Counted from the stretch's first letter, positions 19,649 through 51,026 are shown. The stretch: 64,000 bases of DNA from Breviolum minutum Mf 1.05b.01 (GCA_000507305.1 DF239629.1:1-64000); one strand, 5' to 3'. Notes: generated by a model not told the origin, from the letters alone. Made by a program: numbers and translations.

Positions 19649-19732
19649 GCTATTCTTGATCAGATTGCACAACTTCGTAGAGAACTCGAGATGGAGGTGG
19701 ACTGCTTTGGAAAAAAGGGGTTCAAGTTCTGG
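19649..19732 (+). CDS. Candidate exon, product unknown
   Basis: Between tttcatcaatgatag and a GTACAT donor. Reads AAILDQIAQLRRELEMEVDC then FGKKGFKF, a typical helix-forming stretch. No family assigned. Confidence 0.3.
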
Positions 19733-19951
19733 TACATTGTTTAGTTGCTTGTTTTCATTTGTTTGGCTTCATTGGATGGATCATTTGGTTTGATTTTGCA
19801 TTTGCTTGTTTAAATTGGTTTTGAATTCTGTTTGTTTGTTTCTTTGCTTGTGCTCTCATCAGATTGAACTAATGTTTGAATGAATGTGTGAAGTCACTGC
19901 CATCAAATTCGAGTTTGTTTTGTGGAAATTCCAAACTTCCAAAAGCTACAG

Positions 19952-20049
19952 TACCCTCCGGTACACTAACATAGTACCCATGGATGGTTGGAATACTAGC
20001 TTCCTTTCCGAATATTTTCAGGGGCGAACTGTTAGCTTCAGGGAGTGTA
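19952..20049 (+). repeat. Family-1 inverted-repeat element, possible 91-nt intron
   Basis: Left TACCCTCCGGTACACTAACA, right ...GAACTGTTAGCTTCAGGGAGTGTA. With the G before it, GT at 19951-19952 and AG at 20040-20041 delimit 91 nt. Removing these joins ...FQTSKSY to RSVVALNLLFFSTLARAVRK in one open frame. Confidence 0.7.
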
Positions 20050-20506
20050 GTAGCTCTCAACTTGTTGTTTTTTTCAACCTTAGCCAGAGCCGTTAGAAAA
20101 TAGATGTCTCGAGAAGTCTGCTGAAAAAGTGTGGGAACAATTTTCCTAAAACTTGGATTGTAATTAAATCACAACAGTCAGACTTCATGGATTTGGTCAA
20201 CAGGCAACAGAATCAAGTGCTACGAAGTTGGTACCTGCAACCTTGTGCTACCTGAGATGTATAAGATCCTACACTGAACGTGATGAACTGCCATCCCTAA
20301 ACTCGTGAGCTCCGGATATTTGCTACCAGACTTTAGCAGTTGGTCGAGGTAAGATGATTAGTCGGATGCTTCAAGGTTGCATGCCTTCTTACATTGCCTG
20401 AAAAGGCTTCATGTTCACGTGAGCACTCTGAACATCTTGAATAATTTGGGACATGTTGTTTGGATAAACATTTTTTTTTTATTGTGACCTTAACTTTGTC
20501 GTCGTC

Positions 20507-20522
20507 CTCCTCCTCCTCCTCC

Positions 20523-20553
<31 letters not shown>

Positions 20554-20554
20554 T
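20507..20554. repeat. (TCC)n(TCA)n microsatellite
   Basis: Six TCC then about eleven TCA triplets. On the minus strand it encodes a D/E run that leads into a C-x2-C-x12-H-x4-H spacing around 20345-20440. I note this zinc-finger-like spacing but do not call a gene. Confidence 0.9.
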
Positions 20555-20642
20555 GTCATGACTGTCTTTCATTTGCATCATCATTCATTATTCATGATTA
20601 GTGATTTATCATTTTTTAGCATTTGCGACCTCTCATCGCCAG

Positions 20643-20698
20643 GTCGGAGAGCGTCAGGCAGCGGATGATGAGGTCATTGAGGCGTCACAGACCTCTGG
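20643..20698 (+). CDS. Candidate exon, product unknown
   Basis: Short exon with good signals: acceptor ctctcatcgccag and donor GTATTT. It reads VGERQAADDEVIEASQTS. Confidence 0.35.
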
Positions 20699-20744
20699 TA
20701 TTTTATCAATTTATCAGGACCCAAAGGAAGGGTGTACTTCACCT

Positions 20745-20791
<47 letters not shown>
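20745..20791. repeat. (GAT)n microsatellite
   Basis: About 15 GAT triplets, followed within 80 bp by a degenerate GATGATG tract. Confidence 0.95.
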
Positions 20792-20792
<1 letters not shown>

Positions 20793-21541
20793 CCACTAGA
20801 AAGATTGATGATGAGGATTAACCATGATTGCTGTGATGGTGATGATGACTGTGATGGTTGTAACTTGATGATGTTGTCTTGGACCATCAGGCATAGAAAA
20901 CTGCACACCGAAGTCCAAAGCTACCGCATTTCTTCCACGAAATCAAGATATTTGACATATCTACGGCTTCATTGGTACAGGATATGGATGTATTAATATG
21001 TTTTTTTTACAAATTCATACCAGCAATGCCAAACATTGAGTCAATCTTTATATTTAATATATTCATCATATACATATATATATATATATACACATGTAAT
21101 TTAAATATGCTCCAAAGGTACCTAAAATCTTTTCTTCTGTGCCCGCAAAACATCCATCCCCCCTGAAACATCGGACGACTTGGGTGACTCTCTGGACCCA
21201 TCCTCCGGCAAGCATAACAACCAAACTGGTCACATATTTGATTGCCTTTGTTTACTTTGTTTTTTTCAGATAAATCATGCCAGCGTTTTTTCAAGCATTT
21301 GGACTTTGGCACCAAGAATCAATAATGATGATCCATGTTTTTTGTTGCTTTGAGATTTCCTCAATATCATGGATTCACACTCAGATAGTTCATGGTCCCT
21401 TCAACCCCCTGCAGAAAAGTCCAACATAAAACCTCGCTTCAGGCCATCAATGATTATCGCGCCACCTTGCTTCGAAGTTTAAATACCGCCAGCACGGCAT
21501 GAAGCTCCCAAAGATGGAGCAACAATTTTGGTGATGGAGAA

Positions 21542-21668
21542 GCGGGGTCCACCACAAGCACCTTGTTACATGAGAAAATCAACCCTAAAGATTGACAGGT
21601 ATTTTCCCTTGGTGATGCAGGGTTTCTCCAATTTTTTGGGTTGTTTCAAGGGATTATGGCAAACCCCG
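21542..21668 (+). repeat. Dispersed ~127-bp repeat, copy 1
   Basis: CGGGGTCCACCACAAGCACC ... TTATGGCAAACCCCG. About 90% identical by eye to 24087-24216, same orientation. The ends CGGGGTCCACC and GGCAAACCCCG form a short imperfect inverted repeat. Confidence 0.85.
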
Positions 21669-22410
21669 AGAAGTATCATGCGCAGCATGTGGGTTTGAAG
21701 TGTAATTTGAAGTGTTTGGACAGGGGTAGCGTCATGAGTCATAACTAGGTTTGTGTACTGTACCGTGGTTTTCCACTCATCAAACTTTTCTCAGTTATGC
21801 CCAACAACCTGTTCGTATTTGATTTATTGATTGATTGATTTATTTATTGACGACGGCTCATATGTGTATAACATACATGTTACTGTATTTAAATTTGCAG
21901 ACAACATACATATTTGCATGATACAATAGTCTATCATATCGACTTCAGCAACTAGTTTGGCCATAGTGTTTCATGATCTCGCCAGTTTACAATCTCCAGA
22001 TTACAGATCCAACTATAAGTATCTTATGATTATGCATAACTCACATAATAGTTCACAAACTAGTGAACCACAAGCAGTTCATACACCTCGTACTAGAAAC
22101 TTATATGTCTTTACCAACCTTGGCAAGACAAGACTACATTTGCAAAGGCCATCACCATTTTGTTGCACTTTTGTCCAAAGTTGACAGGTGCCTGTAACAA
22201 CTGACAAAGGCCAATGCTGAAGTTATATCCAAAACCCAACGTGTTGCGTTGCTGCATGCCGGTGGGAAGGTGGGATGGATCGGCAAATGCCATGAAGCTT
22301 CCTGGAAAAGGTGTGACTTTTGTGGAACATATGCTGGATTTGGGAAGCAAATATCTTTGTGGAAGGGGCAGGAAGATGACCAAAACTTGTGATGTTTCAA
22401 TGACAATTTA

Positions 22411-22506
22411 AGATGAAACCTGCAACCATTGACCTTGTTCAAGAGTGGCGATTCCAAACTTGGAATAGCAAAGATGTGAAACTTTCGGGGTGTAACTGTG
22501 AAAGTG
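22411..22506 (+). CDS. Candidate exon, product unknown
   Basis: Open segment after ATTTAAG: MKPATIDLVQEWRFQTWNSK then DVKLSGCNC. An upstream plus frame (22214-22410) is also open, but so is the minus strand, so the strand is uncertain. Confidence 0.2.
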
Positions 22507-22754
22507 AATGAAATTCTTTCAGTGGTGACGTAAGGGTTGTTTGTTGGTAAATCAGGGAGCATTGTAGTATATCAACAGTATATCTATATATAAACATGCA
22601 CCAGGTTCTTCAATGTGACCTCGTTTGGACCCATAAGTGGCCTTCGGGGGGGTTTCGCGATCACTTTGAAGAAGCTGGTATGTATATGGGGATTTATAAA
22701 AAAACCCGTCCTTTCAATCACATCTTCGGCATGATATAGAGGCATCAAAAATGA

Positions 22755-22905
22755 AGGGCCGCGCAAGAGGGCGCAAGGGCGAGCGCAAGACATACCATAT
22801 CAATCCATATCACCATATCACCATGGAATTTGGAGGATATTTATTGAATGTGGCAAAAAAACTCACGCGCGCAAGAGCGCGCAAGGGCGAAGCGTAAGGG
22901 GTCCT
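22755..22905. repeat. GCGCAAG motif cluster
   Basis: GCGCAAGAGGGCGCAAGGGCGA near 22760 recurs as GCGCAAGAGCGCGCAAGGGCGA near 22870, about 105 bp apart, in otherwise AT-rich DNA. Short GC-rich repeats of unknown role. A 4-N gap lies at 22952-22955. Confidence 0.6.
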
Positions 22906-23581
22906 ATCCTACTAAAAACCAACAGGAATTTTCAACAACCCCCATATATATNNNNAATTTCAACAACCCCACTATATATATATATATATATATAGAGAGT
23001 TATGTAAATATATAACCAGTCTTGGTTGGAATCCCAATGATGATTACTTTGACCGGTTTTGTTGGTGTTGGGCATCACGGTATTACATTGTTGATAGAGT
23101 AGATAGAACTGACCTCGAGAAACTCAATGGTGTTTGATGCGGCAAATTCTCCAAATTTGAACCAAAACAATGATGTAACGCCGTGGTGTGCGATTTGGCA
23201 GGTGATTCCATTCCTAAACAAAAAACATCGGATGTGCTTGAAGCCCGGCGGTCCAATTTTATCCCACCACTTCGTTCGATCCACTTTGCTATGGAATGCA
23301 AAGCCGACAAATTGTTGAAAAACATTCTCAATTGGAATATGGGAGCCTTCAATTTTTATCAATTTTTTGTTTGTTTTGGTCAAAACTCATGGGAAATAAA
23401 TCAACCATAAAATGGAAAACTTTAAATGAAATGAAACTATTCATCAACTGCTGCAGATTTTCCCTGTGGAAACGGATTTTGTGCTCGTTTTTTTTTTTTT
23501 AATGATGCTAAAATTTGGCTCTTAGACCTTGATCAGAGTGCTTCGGAGTCACAGAGCATATCTCTATATATATGATTATAT

Positions 23582-23690
23582 ATACCCTAAGAATCATTGG
23601 ACCCTCCAAAAAAGAGGGGTTTGGATCTGTATAGCAGGGTTCTGGGATCTCCAAACCACTAGTTTTGAGATCCCATGATTCTTAGGGTAT
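23582..23690. repeat. Family-4 inverted-repeat element
   Basis: ATACCCTAAGAATCATTGGA on the left, TCCCATGATTCTTAGGGTAT on the right. A solitary end (CCAATGATTCTTAGGGCATA) is near 39566. Confidence 0.85.
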
Positions 23691-24086
23691 GTATATATGA
23701 CTCAGGGGAACACACACACACAGTCATCCCCTTCTCACTTTCCATGGTGCAACATGGATGACACAAAGCGCCAACAGATTCGGGTCGACGTCGACCACAA
23801 CTGAGTGGCTAGAGAAAATCGCCGACAATACAATGATGATTTACAAACAAAGCAATTATTTTATCATGTTTTAATGTGAACTTTAGGGTTTTCAACTTCC
23901 AAAAAGAAACACCCCAAAGTTGGGCACAACATTCGACTCGACTCATTTACTATTTTAAGGTCAAGTCAAGGTTTTCGTTGTCTGGGAAACTCTCCATTTC
24001 CACAATGTTTCATGCGACCTGAAGAACTTAAAACAGCCAAAAGGATGCTGAAACGGAGCAACCTTACAGCAATCCATCTTGGTATC

Positions 24087-24216
24087 GCGGGGTCCACCAT
24101 AAGCACCTTGTTACATGAGAAAATCCACCCTAAAGATTGACAGGTATTTTCCCTTGGTGATGTTTAGGGTTTCTCCAAATTTTTAGGTTAGTTTCAAGTG
24201 ATTATGGCAAACCCCG
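24087..24216 (+). repeat. Dispersed ~127-bp repeat, copy 2
   Basis: Same sequence as 21542-21668 with a few substitutions and a 3-4-nt indel. Confidence 0.85.
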
Positions 24217-24660
24217 TATCTTTCCCCCTTATTTTTCATGCTGGCCATGGCGAGTATCATTGCCGGAACAAATCAATGGCATCAACTCAAGGCTGCCGAG
24301 CCAATTATCTCATGAGGGTCTTGGTGGTTGGGAACTACCCTTCAGACCAACCAAGAAAGATGTTGAGAAACTTCCCATCTTTGGTTGACTTGGTGGTTGG
24401 TTTGATTTCTTAACCTCCTGGTGGTTGGTTTGACTTCAAGAAAGACCAACAAACTCTGCAGAGATCCATCAAATCAAATTATCATTCAGTTCAAGCTTAC
24501 CATGCATTGTGTCACGGAAAATAACAATCTCCAAAAAGAGTCACCCCATGAATATCAGGATTGCCAGTCATGGTTGGTACTTAGTTGAGATCAATTTGGA
24601 GAAAACAAATTCTTTCACCTCAACCTCACCATTTGTATGGTTGGAGCTTGGTGCATTTGA

Positions 24661-24766
24661 AGTACCTTCTCTGGTAAACTATACATATCCCCTGAAAATT
24701 CATGGTTGGTTCAGATGATTCGTTTCCTTTCATTTCAGGGAACAGCTTCGTTCCTTTTCAAGGGTG
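24661..24766 (+). repeat. Family-1 element followed by a family-2 left end
   Basis: Begins TACCTTCTCTGGTAAACTAT after a G (GTACCT donor-like) and ends ...TTTTCAAGGGTGTA. Directly abutting it is TACTGTTGATGGAAG, a family-2 left end whose right end was not found. Confidence 0.5.
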
Positions 24767-24957
24767 TACTGTTGATGGAAGAAATACAGCCAACTGCTTT
24801 TTTTTCAGGGCCGGATCTAACCAATGCCACCCCAGCACCCAGGAAATAGGGCCCTTCTTAACGGCTGATGAACCACCATGATCCCTTAATAATTCATTCG
24901 TAAGGGCTATAAGGGGGTCCCTTAGATTTGCATGATTTTTCATGGCCCTGTCCTGCA

Positions 24958-25029
24958 GGTTCCAGGCTACCAGATCCAACAAGCTCAATGGGCCCGGCAA
25001 AGTCGAATTGCTGCTAGAGATGCATCAGG
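24958..25029 (+). CDS. Candidate exon, product unknown
   Basis: Acceptor atggccctgtcctgcag, then VPGYQIQQAQWARQSRIAAR and DAS, ending CATCAG|GTGCCG. Both sites acceptable. An 80-codon minus-strand frame covers the same bases, so the strand is not certain. Confidence 0.3.
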
Positions 25030-26338
25030 TGCCGAGGGTGGAACGTTGAGGGATTGAGGAAAAAACTCATGGATTCTTGAGGAAATTATAGCGACCAACC
25101 AGCCGGTTGGTTACCCCAAATATACAGTAGATGGGAGATACTGTATATTGAATTTTTAAGAAGCTGTCACATGTTGATCTTATGTTGAAATGCTCCTTTG
25201 CGACTACATGTCATGTGACACGTGACACATATGGTGGATCAAGTAATACATGGAGAGGGTATCTTTTTTTTCTACCAAGAAAGAGGACTTCCTTCTGTTG
25301 CTTGTGACTGGGGAAACTTCCCTTGAGCAGGATGGCTCATAGGCTACAACAAAGTGGCTTTCAAGAGACTCATTCGAGCTGAGCACGCTCTTGTAGGTCG
25401 AAGAAACGCCGTGGGTCCAATTGGATGATTCTTGTTTCATATATGTTTTATTGTCTTTATAAGCCCAGAAGTCTTTGTCGTAGCCTACATGGCTGAGCAC
25501 GTTTGGCATCACAGTTTAAAGTCAAGTTGGTGAATATGAGCTTTGTAATATACCTTCACTCTGAAAATTATTAATCTTTCGTTTTCCTTTGGGGGAATTT
25601 TTGGAACAGCTATTTATAGTAGTTAAGTCTGATTTGCATGATCCATTGGTTGAGTGATATACCTGGTAAAACTGGATGAGATGCAAACACCTTGCTCCAG
25701 GAGCATCACCTCGACTTGTCCTTGGATCCTTGGTGGGCTGGTGTTGCTGTCGCCTTATTTCGAGGTTTGGAGGGGCTCGTGAAAATATGAGATGATGGAA
25801 GCCAGTGGTGAGGTTTCCACCAAAGAAATCCAAAGAACAGGTGAAGGAGATAGATGTTCCAGCAATTTTTACTATGGGTATATATGGAAGTATATATATA
25901 TATTATAGACATTGAAAAGTATATAAGACCCAATCAAATGGAATGTTTCAGGAATTAGTCTATATGTCTGTTTCATTTTTTTTCAGCTTGGCAAGTTTTC
26001 ATCATGTGACCCGATGAACCGGGGCAATGACAGACATGGAGTAATGGAGAGATTGACAAGGAGTCCTTTGTCACTATATGAATGGGGAGTTCTTTGAAGG
26101 GTCCCACGATATCAGCAAAGTCATTGATCAGCCCAAGCACATTCAGGATGACATCCAACTTCTCAACAAAGTTCACCTGCATTGACCATGAATTCTCTGA
26201 GCTTTATCCAGGATGTGGGACAGTGGATGATTTTATACATGTTTAGATCCACCATAACGGAGCGGTATATTCGCTGGTGAGGCTAGCTTTTCGGTATGTA
26301 AGAAGGATTAGCTTGGGTCTGCTTCCATGAGACTTTGC

Positions 26339-26431
26339 AGGATGAAACTGCTGCGAAAGCCAAGTCCCTTTTTCTCAGCTGTTGCTCTTTAGGGGTGAAG
26401 AATTGCTGGAGAAAAAACCGGCATCCTGGAT
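26339..26431 (+). CDS. Candidate exon, product unknown
   Basis: Acceptor gagactttgcag, reads DETAAKAKSLFLSCCSLGVK then NCWRKNRHPGF, donor GTAGGT. No family recognised. Confidence 0.3.
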
Positions 26432-26962
26432 TTGTAGGTACTTCGCTTTTAGATAGCAAAGTGTGACATGACCAAGAAACATTTTTCCAAATGGGGCAGA
26501 GAGTAGCGACACCACTTTTTGTTCAGCCAAGGTTTTTTGTGTGTTTCAATTAGAGAGTCCAATGAGATCCCCCTAGCTATCCTGGTATCCAGAAGATTTC
26601 CAAGGCACCCAATCCAGCAAGTAAACAATAGGTGATATTTGGTGTGAAGGTCAGAAACCTACTAGGGTGTCCATGGAAGTTAGTAACGATCGTTAGTAAG
26701 TTGGTTTATTTCACCTATTTACGGGACCTATAACCTACTTATAAAGGGATTATAATCCATTTACTAAGTATCAGCAGGACATCCCAGTAACAACCTTTAA
26801 ACAACTGGCGTTCTTGTTGAGTTTTTTTGTCCTTGGCGTTCTCGTTGTTGGAGCCTGACAGGTCGCGGAGAGGTTACCATGTCCCGTTAAGAGCTGAAGA
26901 GCAGGGGGATGTGAGACAAGAATATTTGGAGGACTGGGGACTGGTGGGACTGGTGGGACTGG

Positions 26963-27108
26963 TACTTGGAGGAGCATCCCAGTTAATAAGTGGTTAGTAA
27001 CCCCCATTTATAAGCCATTTAGGCCACTTGGAAGGGGAATAACCCCAGTTAGGGGACTTCCTAACCATGGATATTAACCATTTGCTAACTGGGATGATCC
27101 TCCAAGTA
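26963..27108. repeat. Family-8 inverted-repeat element (146 bp)
   Basis: TACTTGGAGGAGCATCCCAG on the left, CTGGGATGATCCTCCAAGTA on the right, nearly perfect for about 35 bp. A related, more diverged TTAGTAA-rich segment is at about 26660-26790. Confidence 0.8.
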
Positions 27109-27590
27109 GCGGTGCTGGAAGTGTCAAACCTCAATGGTGCAGAACTTGCTTTGAGAGGGAGTTTGCTTTTCCGGACCCAACTCCCAAGCATGATAAACCA
27201 TCAACTTCCCCAATGAGCCCAAAATCCTCACGTGACCTGCCACGTTTTATTAACTTCCCGTTGAATGTTCCCGGGTGCCGGGTGGCCGCGGGCGACACAA
27301 CGTTTTGGCCTTAGTTTTACTTTCTTTGAATAAGTAATGTCAAGTTTATCACTTGATTGCCTAAAGTTGGTGGTACTTGTAGTTTTTTTCACACTTCTCA
27401 CTTTTTGCTAATTACTATAGGCTGATCTTCAAGTACCTCTATTTACGGCAGGATAGTAAACCAGAAATTTCAAGGGATCCGAAGCCTCCGTTGAGTTGCT
27501 TCGGCAAGTCTCAAATCAGATGCAAAAGACTATGTTTATCATCCATGTTTATCCAGATACAACATATGACTCATATGACCATCATTAAAC

Positions 27591-27846
27591 AGGAATCCAT
27601 TTGCGAAGTTTCGCCCAGGAGTTTGATGCCTTGGGTAGGGAGTTAAGTGGTAAGGCGCGCGCCTTAGCCTCGCTTTTTTATGGAGGTGACATAATATGGC
27701 GCTTGGAAGCTGGAAAAACCCATGTCGAGGCTAAGGGTTTTTGGAAAGATGAAGATGAAACATTCGATGTTTGGACCCTTCACAATCCCCGGGATGCTTC
27801 AAAATGCTGTGTGTTTCCGGGTGCGGCCGCTTCATTTTTCTTCTGA
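27591..27846 (+). CDS. Candidate exon, product unknown
   Basis: One of the longer clean plus-strand open segments: 84 codons from acceptor cattaaacag to TGA. Reads GIHLRSFAQEFDALGRELSG, then KARALASLFYGGDIIW, EAGKTHVEAKGFWKDEDET and VWTLHNPRDASKCC. GC-rich for the region. No domain recognised. If real it could be an upstream exon of the HflX-type gene or a separate gene. Confidence 0.4.
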
Positions 27847-28328
27847 CTTTCTAGTGAAAGTGTTTTTTTTTTGAATGACTGGTTGTTACAACTGGTTTAG
27901 ATCAACGTGTTTTGTCATCAAGCTGATTTGTATGCACATATATACATACGTATATTTGAATATATACATATTTCTACACAAATTGCACACACCCACAGAT
28001 ATTTTGTTACATATATATATATATTAACATCATTTAGAAACATACACATATGTTCAATACTATTATAAAATCAATGGATATATTTTGCAATTTTGCTTTG
28101 AAGACGCAGGATATGCTGCCCAGATAAAAGTCCTTAGGCCTGAAATTGGACCACTGGTGTGTATTATCCATTCAATTTGTGTATTATTAACTCTCAGCCG
28201 ATTAGTAGATAAACCAGGTATTTCAATAGTTAATTAGAAAACAAATGTTTATTTGCCAGCATTGGTACTAGCATATGTTATCAAACTAGTTCATATGCCA
28301 ACTAGCAGATTTGTACTCCAAAGTGAGA

Positions 28329-28432
28329 TACTGTTGATGGAAGAAATCCTGCACCACATGGTATACAGGAAACCCTGTAAATCTGGAATAGGCTACCTAT
28401 CAACTGGTGCAGGATTTCAGCCATCAACAGTA
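28329..28432 (+). repeat. Family-2 inverted-repeat element
   Basis: TACTGTTGATGGAAGAAATC on the left, GATTTCAGCCATCAACAGTA on the right, with GCACCA/TGGTGC also pairing. A canonical GTGAGA donor lies immediately outside the left end (28323-28328) and CAG lies inside the right end, so the element could be removed as one GT-AG intron. Confidence 0.85.
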
Positions 28433-29881
28433 TGAACTCAAAAAAACTGATTTTTGCTGCTAGACGTTGCCAATTCGTCCGTGTCCAATTAAGAGACCCC
28501 AATGACGCCAAGGAAACCAAGCCCGTCCAGCATGCCAGTGACCATTCCTCCAAGGAAATAAGTTTTGTACAATGGTGGTGAATATGAAATCCCTAGTAAG
28601 GACTGACTGATAAGGCTCATTATTTATAGATGTTCTTTTCGTGTATACTTTGAGTTATATTACTGTACCAGTTACATAAAAGATGATATCAGCTAAGAAT
28701 AAAAGATCATCCTGTTACAGCTGCCTTTCCAAATGGTCATCCTGTCAGTTTTGTTGCCTTGTAGCTTAAAGGCCATCATTGTGGGTCCGGTGCTCAAGGG
28801 TAATGTGTTGCAATGTTATTACTCCAGATCGCTCATGTCGCGGCACAGCTGTTTTTTTTCGAGTTTGTTTCAATTTGAAACAAGAAGCCGGATGTTTTTT
28901 AATTTAGCAGTTTGATTGGAAAGGTCCCTATTTCTTTTAGACACAACTGTATCATACGAAATATAGTTCCCAAAAAACAATACTCTCCCGCAAAGCGCTC
29001 CACCTTTCATCTATAGTCTACAGATATCTACAGGCCTTTACTCATGACTCATGATCGATGTCACCCATGTCATGTCATGTGGTTGGAAGGCTGCGATATA
29101 TTCATATTTATACCAGATTCCGTGACACACCCACCTTTTGCAATGAAAGAATAATCACAATCTTTGCATTTAATGCGTCTAAATGCAAACAACCACCTTC
29201 ACAAAGATGCATTTAAATGGATTGACAATTTAAATGTGTGGCATCTTTGTATTTTGTGTGTGAAACAATTTGCGGCAAATCCAATCCACAGACACTCAAA
29301 TGGAACTGGTGTATTTACCTCCATAAAAAAGCACCCAAATCTACCCATTTTAGTAGATAAAATCTCCGACCAGTCTTACCTTGAGCGATCCCTCCCTCCT
29401 CGGCGATTGGCGCTCATCATTTTGTCGATTGAGGTTGGGATCCGGGACCGAAACAAAAAAAAGCACCAACGATGGACCCATCTTCACGCCTCAGGATCCA
29501 GTTGTGAGGAAAGATTTTTGTTGAACGATGTCCTTGAATTTTTGTTGGCCAAAAAATTTGGAAAAATGAAAGTGACACAGAGAAAATAGGGAAATCTTTG
29601 TGGAATTAACTGGAGATATACCAGCTGATGTTGTGACTTTGCTTGGGTTTTTGCAATCATCTCCACTGGGCTTTTGATGTTTCCCTTGTTTGAGGTATGT
29701 AGGCGATGATACTACCCAGTTATATAGGGATTATAGGGATTATACTAAGCCGCTTATAAGGATCCCAACAAAAAAGCAACCAGTATTCCATGGGAAGTGT
29801 TTGGCAGGTTTTTTTTTCCCGTGGCTTATGTGGATACCAAAAGTCATCGGACGGAACCTCCCATCCGTCTGACTCCCCAAG

Positions 29882-48700
<18,819 letters not shown>

Positions 48701-48879
48701 GTTGGGAACCACAGACAGATCCGTGGTCAAGAACTCTTTTTCAATACTTGAGGGACCTATTTTTAGCAACCATGTTCACCAATCACCAACCATTGTCACC
48801 TTCTTGTATCCATTGAATTCATGTGTACTGGAGCAGATTTCTTTCGATTCTGAGTTCTTTTTACTATAGGATTGTTGGG

Positions 48880-51026
48880 TTGGAAGAAGTCACCAAGAAT
48901 TGAAGAGACTCGGAGAAGTGAGAGGTCATGAGTGAGTACTGACTCAACAAGAGAATCACAGATTCAAGTTGATTTTACTTTGTTCTCCCAGTGGGTAGGA
49001 TGACATCATGTGTAGATGTATATTTATATATATATACATATTGTAGGCTTTTGTATAGTGGCCAAACAGCTTCCATTTGGTATGAATAAAAGCAACAACA
49101 CGGCCACAAGTTCATGAATTGCAAGGTGCTGAATGATTTTGAAGTTTTTAACAGCGTTAGGAAGGTAGGGAATGATTCCTCTATTTGTACTTTGGTGCAT
49201 TTATATGATGTGTCAATTATATTATGGGTTGTCTATGTGTCATTGTGCAATGCTTAATTGGATGCATGGCACTGTCAGCTGAGGTGGAAAAGCCGAAGAA
49301 TTGGAACAGAGTATGGGAACTCAGCCGATATAGGAATCGTGAGTTGGTTTGCGATATATGTTAGGGTTTCATCCCTTAGTTTTATATAGCATAGCATTAA
49401 AGCCCTGTATATAGGTGATGCATTTGTTTTTGGATGTTCTCTTTATTGAAATATTGGGGCATCTTACAGAGTCCCAGTCCAACTTGTTTCGTTGCTGTTG
49501 TTAGAGTTGTTGGGATCCGTTTCATGATGGTGCTTCCTGCGTTGTAAGTCACCTCATAAGCCAGCTAGGACCTAAGATAGATGTTCTGTGGCGATGAATG
49601 ACTCGGAATTGATATGTCACATGTCCTTTAATGAGGTATGCTTGCATTGGATAGCCAGCAATCGGCACAAAGAACAACAGTTTTTGTCCACAGCTGCTAA
49701 GGTTTAAGCTATCCTCATCCTGGCATTGTTGGACATGTGCAGGTGCACGTTTGATTGTCAGAGTTGGGAGCATAAATCCAATGCACTTGTTGACACATGG
49801 ATGCACTTGAACTTCTTTTTGTGGTTGCAATTTGGATGTGTTTTTACGTTTTGGTTCACTATCGTGTTATTTAAGCCTGGATTAGGTTTACTTTTTTGCT
49901 TTGATGACTTAACGATGTATTTTTGGGTAGTACAGTACTATTGGATATTGAATATTTGTTGCGCTATATAAACATCTTCCTTCAGTAGTTGTTCATGAGT
50001 TCATGATTTCCAATCCCGGCATTGAAGCAATTGGAAATAACAGTTCACTTCATTGCCTCCCTCCCTGAAACTAACATAGCACCTGAAAATGGATGGTTGG
50101 AAGACGATCGTTTCCTTTTAGGATGGCCTGTTTTCAGGTGCGGACTGTTAGTTTCAGGGTGCAATGCTCCTTGTCTTCTGAACGTCTTCTTGGCATGGTT
50201 GTTTACTGCAGATTTGTTGGGAACTCTGACGATCCCTCACATAAAAGGTGCAAAAACTTCATAGAGAGCATGATCAGACACATAGCTCATTAACAGAGGC
50301 AAGTGATCCCTGCTCTTCGTCGTTGGAATCTTGGGTGGTGCAACATGCCAAAGGTATTGTGGTTGACATCATTAAAGTGATTTGCAGATGATTTAGTAGG
50401 TATATACCTATATGTATAATGTCATTATACATGCCCCACACCTGGATGCTTGGAACAAAAATGCTTCCCAACAACTGGTATCTTGAGCAATCTCACCAAA
50501 ACAAAACTGCATAAGGAAGAAACAAAAACATCTGGAAAGTATCGATGGCGATCGCCACCCCCAAAAGGTGGCGTATGCTAAGTTTAAGGGGCTATGATTG
50601 ATAAACTAAGACTACTGGGAGTGCCATCGATCCTGGAACCAGGTGGGAAAAAAAAGTGAGTGGCCAACCAAATCACCTGGCCCAGCTGAAGCCACCAGGT
50701 GTCAGCTTTGAAAGGTATTGGTTTCCACGCCTTGGCTGAGGTGGAGGATGTGTTGTGATTTAGATGCATCTGGTGGGATCAATGATGGTTCATATTATAT
50801 ATATAGACATGATGGTTTATGTATATATATATAGTTCTGTACTATAGATAATAATGGGATGGCCTGATGTATGCTGGAAGATGCTTTTTGACATTTAAAT
50901 GTGAATATTGTGAACATATTGGTGTTTAGCACAGTTCTGAAGGTAAATTGAACCTTCGAAATTTACTTGACATGGTAGTGGAGACAAACATGCTTGAATT
51001 GCACATCCGCAGATAAGATTGAGTGA
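48880..51026. other. No firmly supported gene; contains a family-1 element
   Basis: AT-rich sequence. The HflX G5 and C-terminal exons should lie here if the gene is intact, but I could not identify them. A minus-strand frame at 49549-49830 is open but unsupported. Confidence 0.4.
50054..50164 (+). repeat. Family-1 inverted-repeat element
   Basis: CTCCCTGAAACTAACATAGC ... GGACTGTTAGTTTCAGGGTG, interior CACCTGAAAA/TTTTCAGGTG. TTAGTTTCAG gives an acceptor inside the right end; GTTCAC at 50043 could be the donor. Confidence 0.8.

Noticed and set aside
22111..22562. Minus-strand frames of 90 and 136 codons
   Set aside because: Plus-strand frames over the same bases are also open, and no minus-strand product was recognised.
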